64,000 nucleotides of DNA from CAYUCJ01 sp049282265 (GTDB lineage: Bacteria; Desulfobacterota; DSM-4660; Desulfatiglandales; Desulfatiglandaceae). Location: contig JBAPTR010000126.1 of NCBI GenBank assembly GCA_049282265.1, positions 1 through 64,000 of the forward strand, in the 5' to 3' direction. Numbering within the stretch: position 1 is the stretch's first letter; every line of letters starts with the position of its first letter. The position numbers were made by a program, and so were the translations under genes. The notes beneath the pieces were generated by a model. That model had not been told where the DNA came from and did not search any database. It saw only the letters and a program-made list of their open reading frames with translations. Shown one piece after another: positions 18,058 through 26,792 of this stretch.

Positions 18058-18082
18058 AGGTTTTTCTCTGTTTCAATGTATG

Positions 18083-18370
18083 TTATTTCAAGGGATCGTA
18101 ACCACCGGGGTGATAGGGGTGACATTTCGAAAACCTGAATATGGCCAACCGTAACCCCTTGAAAAGGCCATACTTTTCAATTGCTTGACGGGCATATGTC
18201 GAACAAGAGGGGTAAAAACGACAGGACGGAGGCATGAGAGGTGAAACGGCCTTCTGATAAATCCCTATCGGGATAATCAGAAGATATCTGATCCTAAAAA
18301 GGGACCTCTTAAGAAAGCCTGGTTTCGTCGAGTTCCCTCTGTATTTCCCCAAAATCCAGTTTTTTGGCAT
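18083..18370 (-). CDS. yidD: Membrane protein insertion efficiency factor YidD
   Basis: Small membrane-associated protein assisting YidC-mediated insertion. Conserved core: IPIGIYQKAVSPLMPPSCRFYPSCSTYARQAIEKYG and the CHPYHPGGYDP ending, with all cysteines in place. The frame overlaps rnpA by 62 bp if started at ATG 18370; the conserved part begins only near residue 30, and no ATG, GTG or TTG lies between residue 8 and the core, so the real start may be TTG 18352 or an uncommon codon near AGGATCAGATAT. Confidence 0.92.
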   Translation of the reverse strand: MPKNWILGKYRGNSTKPGFLKRSLFRIRYLLIIPIGIYQKAVSPLMPPSCRFYPSCSTYARQAIEKYGLFKGLRLAIFRFSKCHPYHPGGYDPLK

Positions 18371-18644
18371 CCTTCTTCGCTACAATAACGACATCGCATC
18401 CCTGGGGGAAACACGCTTTTTGTAACCTGAAATACTCCCGAATCACCCTTTTAATCCGGTTTCTCCGGACGGCGTTCCCTGTCTTCTTGGTAACGGTAAC
18501 CCCCAGTCTCGTAATGCCCAGATCGTTTTTTTTGATGATGACCACAAAATGCCTTGAATGAAATCGCTTGCCCGACCGATTTAGATTGACAAATTCGCTT
18601 CGTTTCAATAATCTTTCATTTTTTGAGAATGAAAATCTTCCCAT
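18309..18644 (-). CDS. rnpA: Ribonuclease P protein component
   Basis: Protein subunit of RNase P, which matures the 5' ends of tRNAs. The signature GNAVRRNRIKRVIREYFR is near residues 57-74, and the N-terminal KNERLLKRSEFVNLNRSGKRF is typical. Length 111 is usual. It lies between rpmH and yidD on the same strand, the canonical order. It overlaps the start of the yidD frame. Confidence 0.95.
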   Translation of the reverse strand: MGRFSFSKNERLLKRSEFVNLNRSGKRFHSRHFVVIIKKNDLGITRLGVTVTKKTGNAVRRNRIKRVIREYFRLQKACFPQGCDVVIVAKKDAKKLDFGEIQRELDETRLS

Positions 18645-18682
18645 AAGGTTAGAACAAATTGGTCAGGTATGGCAGGCATGGG

Positions 18683-18817
18683 CTAAACGGCCAATCGTTT
18701 TCGGCCCTTCGCCCTCCTTCGTTTCAAGACGTTGATTCCGCCCTTTGTTCGCATCCTGGCACGAAACCCGTGGGTGCGCGCTCTTTTGATATTGCTTGGT
18801 TGAAAAGTCCTTTTCAT
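18683..18817 (-). CDS. rpmH: 50S ribosomal protein L34
   Basis: The minus strand encodes 44 residues beginning MKRTFQPSNIKRARTHGF and ending RRRAKGRKRLAV, the complete L34 sequence. An AGAGGA site lies about 9 bp upstream of the ATG at 18817. rnpA follows 38 bp downstream, as in most bacteria. A consensus promoter is visible at 18861-18889. Confidence 0.97.
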   Translation of the reverse strand: MKRTFQPSNIKRARTHGFRARMRTKGGINVLKRRRAKGRKRLAV

Positions 18818-18860
18818 GGTGTGTTGAATCCTCTTGGATTTGAAATGAATGAAAAACTTT

Positions 18861-18889
18861 AATTAAACATGCTTCGCAGTTTTTGTCAA
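18861..18889 (-). promoter_or_regulatory. Sigma-70 type promoter of rpmH
   Basis: On the minus strand a perfect -35 TTGACA (18889-18884) is followed after exactly 17 bp by TTAATT (18866-18861). It lies 44 bp upstream of the rpmH ATG and would drive rpmH-rnpA-yidD-yidC and beyond. Seen by eye only. Confidence 0.65.
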
Positions 18890-18964
18890 GACAAAACCAC
18901 CTGACATTCTCCCCTTGATGAGGGGTCGCTTTCGCGCAACAGGTGGCGAGAAAAGGAGAGATTG

Positions 18965-19999
18965 ATGCTTTTTGATCCCATTCTTGGTATTTTCTCCAAT
19001 GATTTGGCCATTGACCTGGGCACAGCCAATACGCTGGTTTATGTCAAGGGCAAAGGTATCGTTCTGAGTGAGCCTTCTGTTGTGGCCGTCAGAAAAGACG
19101 GGCGCGGAACAAGCAGGGTCCTGGCTGTGGGGACAGATGCCAAGATGATGTTGGGCAGGACCCCGGGGAATATCATCGCCATTCGTCCCATGAAGGACGG
19201 GGTCATCGCGGATTTTGAAATTACCGAGGCCATGCTCCGCCATTTTATCAGACAGGTTCACAACCGGAGGACGCTTGTTCGTCCCAGGATTATCATTTGT
19301 GTCCCAAGCGGGATCACCCAGGTCGAAAAGAGGGCGGTGCGGGAGTCCGCGGAATCCGCCGGAGCAAGAGAGGTGTTTCTTATCGAGGAACCCATGGCGG
19401 CGGCCATCGGTGCTGGGTTGCCCATAACCGAGCCGACGGCCAATATGGTTGTGGATATCGGAGGAGGAACGACCGAGGTGGCCGTTATTTCCCTTGCCGG
19501 CATTGTTTACAGTAAGTCCGTTCGTGTGGGTGGCGACAAAATGGACGAAGCCATATTGCAGCACATTAAACGGAAGTACAACCTGTTGATCGGGATACGA
19601 ACGTCGGAGATCATCAAGACCACCATAGGCAACGCCTATCCAGGTGAGCAGATTGAAACCATTGAGGTGAAAGGCCGCGACCTGGTGAGCGGGATTCCGA
19701 AGATATTGACCATTGATTCCGATGAAATTCGCCATGCCATCACCGAACAGGTTGAGACCATCGTTGAAACGGTTCGTATCGCCCTGGAACAGACCCCTCC
19801 TGAACTGGCCGCAGACATAGTGGATAAGGGAATTGTGCTGACGGGCGGAGGTTCCCTCCTCAAGAACCTGGATATTCTCTTGAGGGAAGAAACGAAACTG
19901 CCCATTACCATCACCGAGGACCCCCTGTCGACGGTGGTGCTCGGCTCCGGAAAGGCCCTTGACAATATCGCTATCTTGAGAGAAGTAACCATCAGATAA
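18965..19999 (+). CDS. mreB: Rod shape-determining protein MreB
   Basis: Bacterial actin that guides lateral wall synthesis by the Rod complex. The phosphate-1 loop AIDLGTANTLVYVKGKGIV is at about 16-34, phosphate-2 is VVDIGGGTTEVAVISL near 162, and the adenosine loop GIVLTGGGSLLKNLD near 287. Length 344 is standard. The ATG at 18965 has AAGGAG 8 bp upstream; the TTG just before it is less likely. It stands divergent from rpmH and leads mreBCD-mrdA-rodA. Confidence 0.97.
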   Translation: MLFDPILGIFSNDLAIDLGTANTLVYVKGKGIVLSEPSVVAVRKDGRGTSRVLAVGTDAKMMLGRTPGNIIAIRPMKDGVIADFEITEAMLRHFIRQVHNRRTLVRPRIIICVPSGITQVEKRAVRESAESAGAREVFLIEEPMAAAIGAGLPITEPTANMVVDIGGGTTEVAVISLAGIVYSKSVRVGGDKMDEAILQHIKRKYNLLIGIRTSEIIKTTIGNAYPGEQIETIEVKGRDLVSGIPKILTIDSDEIRHAITEQVETIVETVRIALEQTPPELAADIVDKGIVLTGGGSLLKNLDILLREETKLPITITEDPLSTVVLGSGKALDNIAILREVTIR

Positions 20000-20071
20000 A
20001 CTCCAGTTAGTGTCTATCCATGAATCATTTTTGACGCGAGTGAATTTCCAACTCATAAATGTGGCACATAT

Positions 20072-20096
20072 AGACAAGGCCCGGAGGGCCTTGTCT
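20072..20096 (+). terminator. Perfect hairpin between mreB and mreC
   Basis: An 11-bp perfect stem (AGACAAGGCCC against GGGCCTTGTCT) with a 3-nt GGA loop. No T-run follows (TGCCTGG), so it is not a classic intrinsic terminator. It may stabilise the mreB message, attenuate expression of mreC and later genes, or pause polymerase. Confidence 0.6.
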
Positions 20097-20184
20097 TGCC
20101 TGGTTGGAGACACCCAATCAGGAACATCTTTTTCCAGCAGGTTTTCTTTCTTCATTCAGACCCCAGAGGAGTATATTTCACCCA

Positions 20185-21030
20185 TTGAAAGGTCTGACAC
20201 GCAATTTTAAGATTCTGTCGTGGGTCTTCTTTATCGCTTTCGCCCTGTTTCTACTTTCCATGAGTGCAGGGAAAGGGCTTTCGTGGGACCCCCTTGAACA
20301 GGTTTTGATTGAGGTCACTGCCCCCGTTCAACTGATTTTCCAACGGACCGTGGCACTGACGACGGGTATCTGGTCGAATTACTTTTCCCTCGTTCATGTC
20401 CGGCAAGAAAACCTCCAGTTGAAACAGCAGCTCAACAGGCTGAAGATGGAGAACAGCCGCTACCGTGAGGCGCTTTACACCCATGAGAGACTCAAGGCCC
20501 TGTTTCAATTCAAGCAATCCATCGACCGGCCTGTCCTTGCCGCCCAAGTTATTGGGCTGGACCCCACAGGATGGTTCAGGTCGGTCATGATAGACAAGGG
20601 AGAGCGTTCGGGGATAGCCATGGACATGCCGGTGGTGAATGCTTCAGGCGTTGTGGGACGGATTGTCTCTGTTTCTCCCAATTATGCGAAAGTCCTGCTC
20701 ATTATTGATCAGAACAGTTCTGTGGACTGTCTTGTTCAGAGATCAAGAGACAGGGGCATGGTGAGGGGCCTCAGCGAAACCGTCTGCTCTGTTGATTATA
20801 TGGTCAAGACGAGTGATGTGAAAGTGCATGACAGGATTGTGACATCCGGCCTCGGCGGCGTTTATCCGAAGGGGATTCCGATTGGTCAGGTAGTGAGAGT
20901 CGATGAATCTCCGGGGGATCTGTTCAGACATATCAGGTTGCGTCCCGCTGTGGATTTTTCAAGGCTGGAGGAAGTCCTTGTCATTTTAAAGGAGAAGATA
21001 TCGACCGATCACCTGCAAAAAGAAAAGTAG
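20185..21030 (+). CDS. mreC: Rod shape-determining protein MreC
   Basis: Bitopic membrane protein that activates PBP2/RodA. An N-terminal membrane helix (ILSWVFFIAFALFLLSMS) is followed by a coiled coil (ENLQLKQQLNRLKMENSRYRE) and the beta-barrel domain (VIGLDPTGWFRSVMIDKGERSGI, GVVGRIVSVSPNYAKVLLIID, DRIVTSGLGGVYPKGIPIGQV). I place the start at TTG 20185, 13 bp after AGAGGAG at 20165-20171; the frame is open back to TTG 20104, which lacks an SD. About 281 residues. mreD overlaps its stop. Confidence 0.92.
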   Translation: MKGLTRNFKILSWVFFIAFALFLLSMSAGKGLSWDPLEQVLIEVTAPVQLIFQRTVALTTGIWSNYFSLVHVRQENLQLKQQLNRLKMENSRYREALYTHERLKALFQFKQSIDRPVLAAQVIGLDPTGWFRSVMIDKGERSGIAMDMPVVNASGVVGRIVSVSPNYAKVLLIIDQNSSVDCLVQRSRDRGMVRGLSETVCSVDYMVKTSDVKVHDRIVTSGLGGVYPKGIPIGQVVRVDESPGDLFRHIRLRPAVDFSRLEEVLVILKEKISTDHLQKEK

Positions 21031-21533
21031 TGTTCTATATCGGGGTGTGGTTTGCAGGGTTGATATTTACCCTGCTGAAGGGCCGGTTGATGCATACCGT
21101 GGGTGTCCATTCACTGGACTTCGACCTGCTGATTGTTGCCATCGTCTATCTACTTGTGAGGTACGGACACACGGCAGCCAGTGGTTACGCCTTTGGTCAG
21201 GGATTGTTCATTGATGTGCTCTCAGGGGGAACGCCAGGTTTTTTCACCCTGATCTATCTGGCCGTTTTTTGGGGGCTCCACTTTGGCTCACGGTTTTTTG
21301 ATCCTGAATCCACGCGGGGGCAGATGATCCTGGTTGCACTGGTGCTGTTGCTGAAAAAGGGCCTCTTCCTTGGCATGCTTGTGCTTTTTATGCCTCATGT
21401 TGCAATAGCCGGATCATTTCCCATAATGATCGCGGGGTCCATGTTGATAACGGCTTTGAGTGCACCTTTGTGTTTCATTTTTTTTGATTACCTGAGGGGA
21501 CTTTCTCTGGTGGATGACGAACAGCCGGGTTGA
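21030..21533 (+). CDS. mreD: Rod shape-determining protein MreD
   Basis: Small polytopic membrane protein of the Rod complex. About five to six hydrophobic helices fill the 167 residues; conserved-type features include GYAFGQGLFIDVLSGGTPG in the middle. The start is GTG at 21030, whose G is the last base of the mreC TAG stop, indicating translational coupling. Identification rests on weak sequence motifs plus strict synteny between mreC and mrdA. Confidence 0.88.
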   Translation: MFYIGVWFAGLIFTLLKGRLMHTVGVHSLDFDLLIVAIVYLLVRYGHTAASGYAFGQGLFIDVLSGGTPGFFTLIYLAVFWGLHFGSRFFDPESTRGQMILVALVLLLKKGLFLGMLVLFMPHVAIAGSFPIMIAGSMLITALSAPLCFIFFDYLRGLSLVDDEQPG

Positions 21534-21697
21534 TACCCCGAATGCCATTTGCCGTGTTATGCGGAGCTCCCCGCAGCTGCCCCGGACATCCTTCATCTTC
21601 CTCGCGGGGGAAGAGTTGTAAAGATAATGGGGTCTTGTCCGAGACGGATCATGCCCTCGCCTTATCTGAAAGGGACATCCTTAAGAGAATTTGAAAA

Positions 21698-23524
21698 TTG
21701 AGACCATCTAATTTTGATCCAGCTACCGTGGATATTTTCAACCGGCAGTTGAAGAAAACCACCATTTTTGTCCTGATATTTTTTGTCGGCCTGATTTTCA
21801 GGTTGTGGTATCTGCAGGTCGTCAATGGATGGAAGTACAGGGCGAAGTCAGAGAATAATCGCATCCATTTACAGGATATTGCACCCTTGAGGGGCGTGAT
21901 ATTTGATCGTAAAGGTCGATTACTCGTGGACAACAGGGCCGCCTATGACCTCGCGCTCATACCCGAGGATATTCAGGATCCTCCGGCACTTTTGAAACGA
22001 CTGGATGAGCTTGTAGGAATTGATATTAAAGAGACGGCTCGAGAATTGCGAAAAGGACTGCAGCACTACCCGTTCAAGGCCATCCGGATCAAGAGAAGTA
22101 TCTCAAGAAATGAACTGGCTCTGGTCGAAACCCATCGTTTCAATCTGCCGGGAGTCAGGATAATGGTGAGCCCTGAGAGGTATTACCTTTTTCAAGACCT
22201 CGCGGCACATGTCCTGGGATATGTGGGAGAAATCAGTGAAAGGCAGTTGGCAAGCGGCCGGTATCTGAATAATAAGTCCGGCGATCTGATAGGAAAGGCG
22301 GGTGTGGAGAAGAAGTGGCAGGCGATTCTGAACGGTATCCCGGGAGGGGAACAGGTTGAAGTGGATGCCGCCGGGCGGAAACTCAAGGTGGTTTCACAAA
22401 AACCCCCTGTCCCGGGTGCCAATGTCTATCTGACCATTGATAAAGACCTCCAGGCCAGGGCGGAAAAGGAACTGGAAGGCAAGGTCGGTGCGGTTGTTGC
22501 CATGGATCCCATGGACGGAGAGATCCTTGCCATGGCCTCCAGTCCTTCCTTTGATCCCAATATGTTTATCAAGGGTTTTGACAGGGAGACATGGAAAAGC
22601 GTGGTCGGAGGCAAACACCATCCCTTAGAGAATCGGGCCGTGGCCGGACAGTATCCACCGGGGTCCATTTTTAAGATTGCCGTTGCCCTGGCGGGACTTC
22701 AGGAAGGAGCGGTGACCCCTGATGAGAAGCTTTTCTGCAGCGGCAGCTACAGGTTGGGAAAGAGTGTTTACCGTTGCTGGAAAAAGTGGGGTCACGGAAA
22801 TGTGGACCTGCACAGGGCACTGGTGGAGTCCTGTGATGTCTACTTTTACCAGTTGGGAAAAAGATTGGGTATAGAAAAGATAGCTGAATATGCAAGGAGG
22901 CTTGGCCTGGGTTCGCGAACGGGTATTGATCTGCCGAACGAAAAGCCGGGCCTGATTCCGTCGAAAAAATGGAAACTCAAACGATGGGGCGTTCCTTGGC
23001 AGCAAGGCGAGACCATTTCCATATCCATCGGTCAGAGCTTCGTTTTGGTGACCCCCCTTCAGATAGTTTCCATGATTTCGTCCGTTTTCAATGGAGGGAG
23101 ACTCCTGAAACCGCAGTTGACCGAACGGATCAGCACACCGGGAGGTGAAGACATCTACCTGTTTCATCCCGTGGAAAGGTGGGGCCTTGGAGTGGATAAT
23201 GCATACCTTGAGATGGTAAAGAAGGCGCTGACAGGCGTGGTAAACGAACTCCACGGGACAGGGAAAGAAGCCCGAATAAAGGGAGTGCTTGTGGCAGGCA
23301 AGACCGGAACAGCCCAAGTCGTGTCTATGCAAAAGGGGGAGCGTTCCGGCAATGAAGAAAATGTCCCCGAGGCTCAGCGGGACCATGCGTGGTTCGTGGC
23401 CATTGCGCCGGTGGATAAGCCGAAAATAGCGGTTGCCGTGATCATTGAGCATGGAGGGCACGGCGGAAGCGCGGCAGCCCCTGTGGCGAAAAAGATCATA
23501 TCAGCCTATCTGGGAATGAATTGA
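21698..23524 (+). CDS. mrdA: Penicillin-binding protein 2 (Rod-complex transpeptidase)
   Basis: Monofunctional class B PBP that crosslinks lateral wall peptidoglycan. An N-terminal membrane helix (TIFVLIFFVGLIFRLWYLQ) leads into the pedestal domain (RGVIFDRKGRLLVDNR), then the transpeptidase with nucleophile motif S323-I-F-K (YPPGSIFK), S378-C-D380 as the second motif (PBP2s typically have SxD), and K535-T-G. Length 608 fits. The start is TTG at 21698 with only a weak SD. rodA begins 1 bp after its stop. Confidence 0.95.
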   Translation: MRPSNFDPATVDIFNRQLKKTTIFVLIFFVGLIFRLWYLQVVNGWKYRAKSENNRIHLQDIAPLRGVIFDRKGRLLVDNRAAYDLALIPEDIQDPPALLKRLDELVGIDIKETARELRKGLQHYPFKAIRIKRSISRNELALVETHRFNLPGVRIMVSPERYYLFQDLAAHVLGYVGEISERQLASGRYLNNKSGDLIGKAGVEKKWQAILNGIPGGEQVEVDAAGRKLKVVSQKPPVPGANVYLTIDKDLQARAEKELEGKVGAVVAMDPMDGEILAMASSPSFDPNMFIKGFDRETWKSVVGGKHHPLENRAVAGQYPPGSIFKIAVALAGLQEGAVTPDEKLFCSGSYRLGKSVYRCWKKWGHGNVDLHRALVESCDVYFYQLGKRLGIEKIAEYARRLGLGSRTGIDLPNEKPGLIPSKKWKLKRWGVPWQQGETISISIGQSFVLVTPLQIVSMISSVFNGGRLLKPQLTERISTPGGEDIYLFHPVERWGLGVDNAYLEMVKKALTGVVNELHGTGKEARIKGVLVAGKTGTAQVVSMQKGERSGNEENVPEAQRDHAWFVAIAPVDKPKIAVAVIIEHGGHGGSAAAPVAKKIISAYLGMN

Positions 23525-23525
23525 A

Positions 23526-24629
23526 ATGTTTGATCGAAGACTCCTGCAAAATTTTGACTGGACACTGCTCCTTCTGCTGATACTCCTGGCCGGTATCAGT
23601 ATCCTCAACCTTTACAGCGCCACCTATCCGATTCGCGAAATGGGAGGCACTCAGATCTTTCGTAAGCAGGTGTCCTGGTACCTCATGGGGTTTGCGGTTT
23701 TTTTCGTGATGACCACCTTCAACTATTACGCCCTTGAACGGTTTGCGTACCCGGGATACATCGCCTGTATCCTTTTGCTTTTGTTCGTCCTCGTCATGGG
23801 AAAGGCCACCGCCGGTTCGCAGCGGTGGTTGCACCTGGGGCCGATTTCTTTTCAACCGTCCGAGATATCCAAAATCGCCGTTATCCTGGCGCTCGGCAAG
23901 TTTTTTTTAGAAAAGGCCGACAAGAGATACTATCGTCTGAGGGATCTGTGGCAGCCTTTCCTGCTCGTGGTCATTCCGGCTTTTCTGATCATGAAGGAGC
24001 CCGATCTGGGAGGCGCCATTCTGCTGATAGCGGTTTCTTTTTCCATGGTCCTGTTTGTCAGAATCTATTGGAAATCGTTGGTCATTCTCGTGGGTTCCCT
24101 TGTCTCCGTGGCCCCTTTTATCTGGTTTGGACTGAAAAGCTACCAGCAGAAACGCATCCTCACGTTCCTGAACCCTGACCTGGACCCCCTTGGGGCCGGT
24201 TACCATATCAACCAGTCCAAGATCGCCATCGGTTCCGGACTCCTCTGGGGCAAGGGCTTTCTGAGGGGTACGCAGACCAGACTCCATTTTCTGCCCGAGC
24301 AACACACGGATTTTGCGTTTTCCGTGCTGGCGGAGGAGTGGGGGTTCATCGGCTCGATCATACTCCTCCTTCTCTATCTCTTTCTCATCCTGCGGGCGAT
24401 TTCTATTGCCAGGAATTCAAAGGAACGCTTCGGATCGGTCATAGCCATTGGTTTGATTGCCATGGTTTTCTGGCAAGTGATCATCAATGTGGGGATGGTC
24501 ACGGGTCTTCTCCCGGTGGTGGGCATCCCGCTTGTACTTTTCAGTTACGGCGGCTCATCTCTCATTACAACCATGGCGGGCATGGGATTGTTGATGAATA
24601 TCAGCATGCGTCGGTTCATGTTTCAGTAA
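23526..24629 (+). CDS. rodA: Peptidoglycan glycosyltransferase RodA
   Basis: SEDS-family polymerase working with PBP2 in the Rod complex. About ten membrane helices; family motifs are present, such as GSQRWLHLGPISFQPSEISKIAVI, KQPDLG-like MKEPDLGGA, the large loop with HINQSKIAIGSGLLWGKGF and LPEQHTDFAFSVLAEEWGF, and the C-terminal PVVGIPLVLFSYGGSSL. Length 367 is usual. The ATG immediately follows the mrdA stop. Confidence 0.96.
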   Translation: MFDRRLLQNFDWTLLLLLILLAGISILNLYSATYPIREMGGTQIFRKQVSWYLMGFAVFFVMTTFNYYALERFAYPGYIACILLLLFVLVMGKATAGSQRWLHLGPISFQPSEISKIAVILALGKFFLEKADKRYYRLRDLWQPFLLVVIPAFLIMKEPDLGGAILLIAVSFSMVLFVRIYWKSLVILVGSLVSVAPFIWFGLKSYQQKRILTFLNPDLDPLGAGYHINQSKIAIGSGLLWGKGFLRGTQTRLHFLPEQHTDFAFSVLAEEWGFIGSIILLLLYLFLILRAISIARNSKERFGSVIAIGLIAMVFWQVIINVGMVTGLLPVVGIPLVLFSYGGSSLITTMAGMGLLMNISMRRFMFQ

Positions 24630-24742
24630 TATGCCATTGTAATGGTTAATAGTGTAACTAAATCTGTTTGAGTGATTATCTTGTGATTTTTCTTGCAAAA
24701 GGAAAATCTATGTGTTAATTCGCAAAACACTTGTGAGGCCGG

Positions 24743-25120
24743 ATGGATATGAAACAATCAAAAGGACAAATGAACGCCTTCCTGGGCAAGGACACGGTGT
24801 TTGATGGAAAGCTTTCCTTTACGGGAGCGGTTAGGATCGACGGTGACTTCAAGGGTGAGATCCTGACAGAGGGCACACTGGTTGTCGGGGACTCAGCTAG
24901 AATCGAGGCGGACATTAACATCTCGCATATTATCATCAGCGGCGAAATCCGGGGAAATATCATCGCTTCCGAGAAAATTGAAATCAAGGCCCCGGGCAAG
25001 GTTTTCGGGAATATCCAGGCCCCCACCGTTATCATTGAAGAGGGCGTTATTTTTGAAGGGAACTGCCGGATGCAGACTGCCGAGGAGGACCTTGGCAAGA
25101 AGGTGGCAGTGCTGACGTAG
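24743..25120 (+). CDS. Bactofilin family cytoskeletal protein
   Basis: A 125-residue bactofilin: short N-terminal tail, then a right-handed beta-helix of repeated strands (KLSFTGAVRIDGDFKGEI, GTLVVGDSARIEADINIS, GEIRGNIIASEKIEIKAPG, and so on), as in polymer-forming BacA/CcmA proteins. Such filaments scaffold cell-wall enzymes or division and shape factors. The gene lies between the rod cluster and the atp operon, consistent with a shape role. ATG 24743 has a GAGG site; ATG 24749 is an alternative. Confidence 0.9.
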   Translation: MDMKQSKGQMNAFLGKDTVFDGKLSFTGAVRIDGDFKGEILTEGTLVVGDSARIEADINISHIIISGEIRGNIIASEKIEIKAPGKVFGNIQAPTVIIEEGVIFEGNCRMQTAEEDLGKKVAVLT

Positions 25121-25138
25121 CATTCCCTCAGAAAAGTT

Positions 25139-25165
25139 TTGACAAGCCGTTTTTTTTCTTATAAT
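25139..25165 (+). promoter_or_regulatory. Consensus promoter of the atp operon
   Basis: A perfect -35 TTGACA (25139-25144) and a perfect -10 TATAAT (25160-25165) are separated by 15 bp; the overlapping TAATAA at 25162 would give a 17-bp spacer. It lies 43 bp before the first atp start and just after the bactofilin stop. Confidence 0.7.
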
Positions 25166-25207
25166 AAGGCGTTACCTGTCCATTTAACAAGAAAAGGACC
25201 AATAGTC

Positions 25208-25636
25208 ATGCTGCAGATCGATCTGTCTTTGCTTATTCAGATTGCAAATTTTCTCCTGCTTGTTTTCCTGCTCAACATCTTCCTCTACCGCCCCATCAGA
25301 AGGGTTATTGCCCAACGAAGTGAAGAGATGGGGAGCCTTGAACAGGCCATCGGAACAGCAGAAAAAAAATCGAATGAAAACGAAGAGGGCATCCGTGAAA
25401 ACAGGTTGCTGGCCCGCAAGGACGGTTATGAGACCAAGGAAGCGCTGAAATTGGAAGGGCTTGCCGAGGAAAAAACCATTCTTCAGGCATCAGGGGCCCG
25501 CGTGGATGAAAAGGTCTCCGAGGCCAAAGAGGAAATGGATTCCCAAGCGGGTGCGGTACGAAAGGCACTGGAAGAACAGGTTGTGGTCTTTTCAAGGGAA
25601 CTGGCCGAAAAAATTCTCGGGAGGAGTGTTCAATGA
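25208..25636 (+). CDS. atpF': F0F1 ATP synthase subunit b'
   Basis: Peripheral-stalk subunit with one N-terminal membrane helix (MLQIDLSLLIQIANFLLLVFLLNIFLY is the start region, split here by my start choice) and a long charged alpha-helix ending VFSRELAEKILGRSVQ. A b'/b pair is known from photosynthetic bacteria and many Desulfobacterota. ATG 25208 has AAAAGGA upstream; the frame is open to 25139 across the promoter, so the longer version is unlikely. 142 residues. Its stop overlaps atpF by 4 bp. Confidence 0.9.
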   Translation: MLQIDLSLLIQIANFLLLVFLLNIFLYRPIRRVIAQRSEEMGSLEQAIGTAEKKSNENEEGIRENRLLARKDGYETKEALKLEGLAEEKTILQASGARVDEKVSEAKEEMDSQAGAVRKALEEQVVVFSRELAEKILGRSVQ

Positions 25637-26244
25637 TCAACCTGAAGAGCAGCAAATGGAACGCTGCACTGCTCGCTGCGTGCAGTATTTTTGGGATACT
25701 CCTCTTTTTTGGGTTGGCCATCGCATCTGAAGGAGGCGGCCATGAAGCGGCCCAGCAGGGCGGCGAAATGGTCGATTTCATCTCCCGTTGCATCAATTTT
25801 GCCCTGTTGCTTGTGATACTTTTCATCGCGATTCGCAAAACGGCAATCAAAGATTTTTTCACGGGGAGAAGGGAAGCGATCCGCAAGAGGTTTGAGGAGC
25901 TTAAACGGGGAAAGGAAGAGGCGGAGCGTCATTCGGCGGAACTGGAGCAGAAGCTGAAAGATTTTGAGGCAGAAAAAGGCGAAATCCTGGAGCAGTTCAA
26001 GGCGGATGGACTTGCCGAGAAAGAGCGGATTATTACGGAGGCTCGGGAGAGGGCCGCTCAGATGGTTGCGCAGGCCGAACTGACCATCCAGCGGGAGTTC
26101 CAGGGAGCGAGGAATCGTCTTCAGGCCGAACTTGTGGATATTGCGGCTCAAAAGGCCCAGGAGATCATCGTCGAAGAGATGAAGGAAAAGGATCAGGATC
26201 GACTCGTCCAGGAATTCATAGAAAGGGTGGAGAAGCTAAATTGA
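25633..26244 (+). CDS. atpF: F0F1 ATP synthase subunit b
   Basis: Second stalk subunit: an N-terminal hydrophobic segment (possibly a signal-like helix, ALLAACSIFGILLFFGLA), a second helix (FALLLVILFIAIRKT) and the long coiled helix RREAIRKRFEELKRGKEEAE onward to the delta-binding C-terminus. Length 203, longer than E. coli b. ATGA-type overlaps join it to b' upstream and atpH downstream, implying tight translational coupling. Confidence 0.92.
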   Translation: MINLKSSKWNAALLAACSIFGILLFFGLAIASEGGGHEAAQQGGEMVDFISRCINFALLLVILFIAIRKTAIKDFFTGRREAIRKRFEELKRGKEEAERHSAELEQKLKDFEAEKGEILEQFKADGLAEKERIITEARERAAQMVAQAELTIQREFQGARNRLQAELVDIAAQKAQEIIVEEMKEKDQDRLVQEFIERVEKLN

Positions 26245-26792
26245 TAGGATCGAAGATATCAAGGAGATATGCTAAGGCCCTTCTCAGTATCGGCCAGGAT
26301 GAAGGGACTTACGGGGAATACGGGGAAAACCTGAGGGAATTTGCTACATTTTGCGGGGAAAGGGCTGAATTTTTCCGCATAGTTTCGAGTCAGATTTTTT
26401 CCCAAGAAGACCGGCGAAAGATCCTCGAATTTGTGCTGGAGAAAAGCGGGTTCAAGCCCATGGTGAATAATTTCCTCAGACTCCTGCTTGATAAAGACAG
26501 GATAGGGGCCATTGGCGAGATAACCGATTACTATGCCAACCTCACAGATGAACTTTCCGGAATGGCCCGGGCTGACATCATCGCCGCCAGACCGCTGAAA
26601 GCTGAGACCCTTGCCAAAATGGAGGAAGTCCTCAAGAAAATCACGGCCAAGGATGTCAAGACTTTTGTCAAGGAAGATGAATCCCTCATTGGGGGAGTCA
26701 TCGTAAAAATAGGGGATTTGGTATTGGACGGAAGTGTCAAGGCCCAGATCGAAGGGCTAAAAGAATCAATCAGAAGGGGTGAGTATAACTAA
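26241..26792 (+). CDS. atpH: F0F1 ATP synthase subunit delta
   Basis: Connects the stalk to the top of F1. The N-terminal helical domain begins SKISRRYAKALLSIGQDEG; the C-terminal conserved part is DESLIGGVIVKIGDLVLDGSVKAQIEGLKESI. Length 183. The start is TTG at 26241 overlapping the atpF stop (TTGA), and its stop overlaps the atpA ATG (TAATG). Confidence 0.94.
   Translation: MIGSKISRRYAKALLSIGQDEGTYGEYGENLREFATFCGERAEFFRIVSSQIFSQEDRRKILEFVLEKSGFKPMVNNFLRLLLDKDRIGAIGEITDYYANLTDELSGMARADIIAARPLKAETLAKMEEVLKKITAKDVKTFVKEDESLIGGVIVKIGDLVLDGSVKAQIEGLKESIRRGEYN

Noticed and set aside
18818..18964. Replication origin between rpmH and mreB
   Set aside because: No cluster of DnaA boxes and no dnaA or dnaN nearby.
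18863..20155. 430-codon open frame antisense to mreB
   Set aside because: Complete overlap with conserved mreB; no motif, no SD, composition of a shadow frame.
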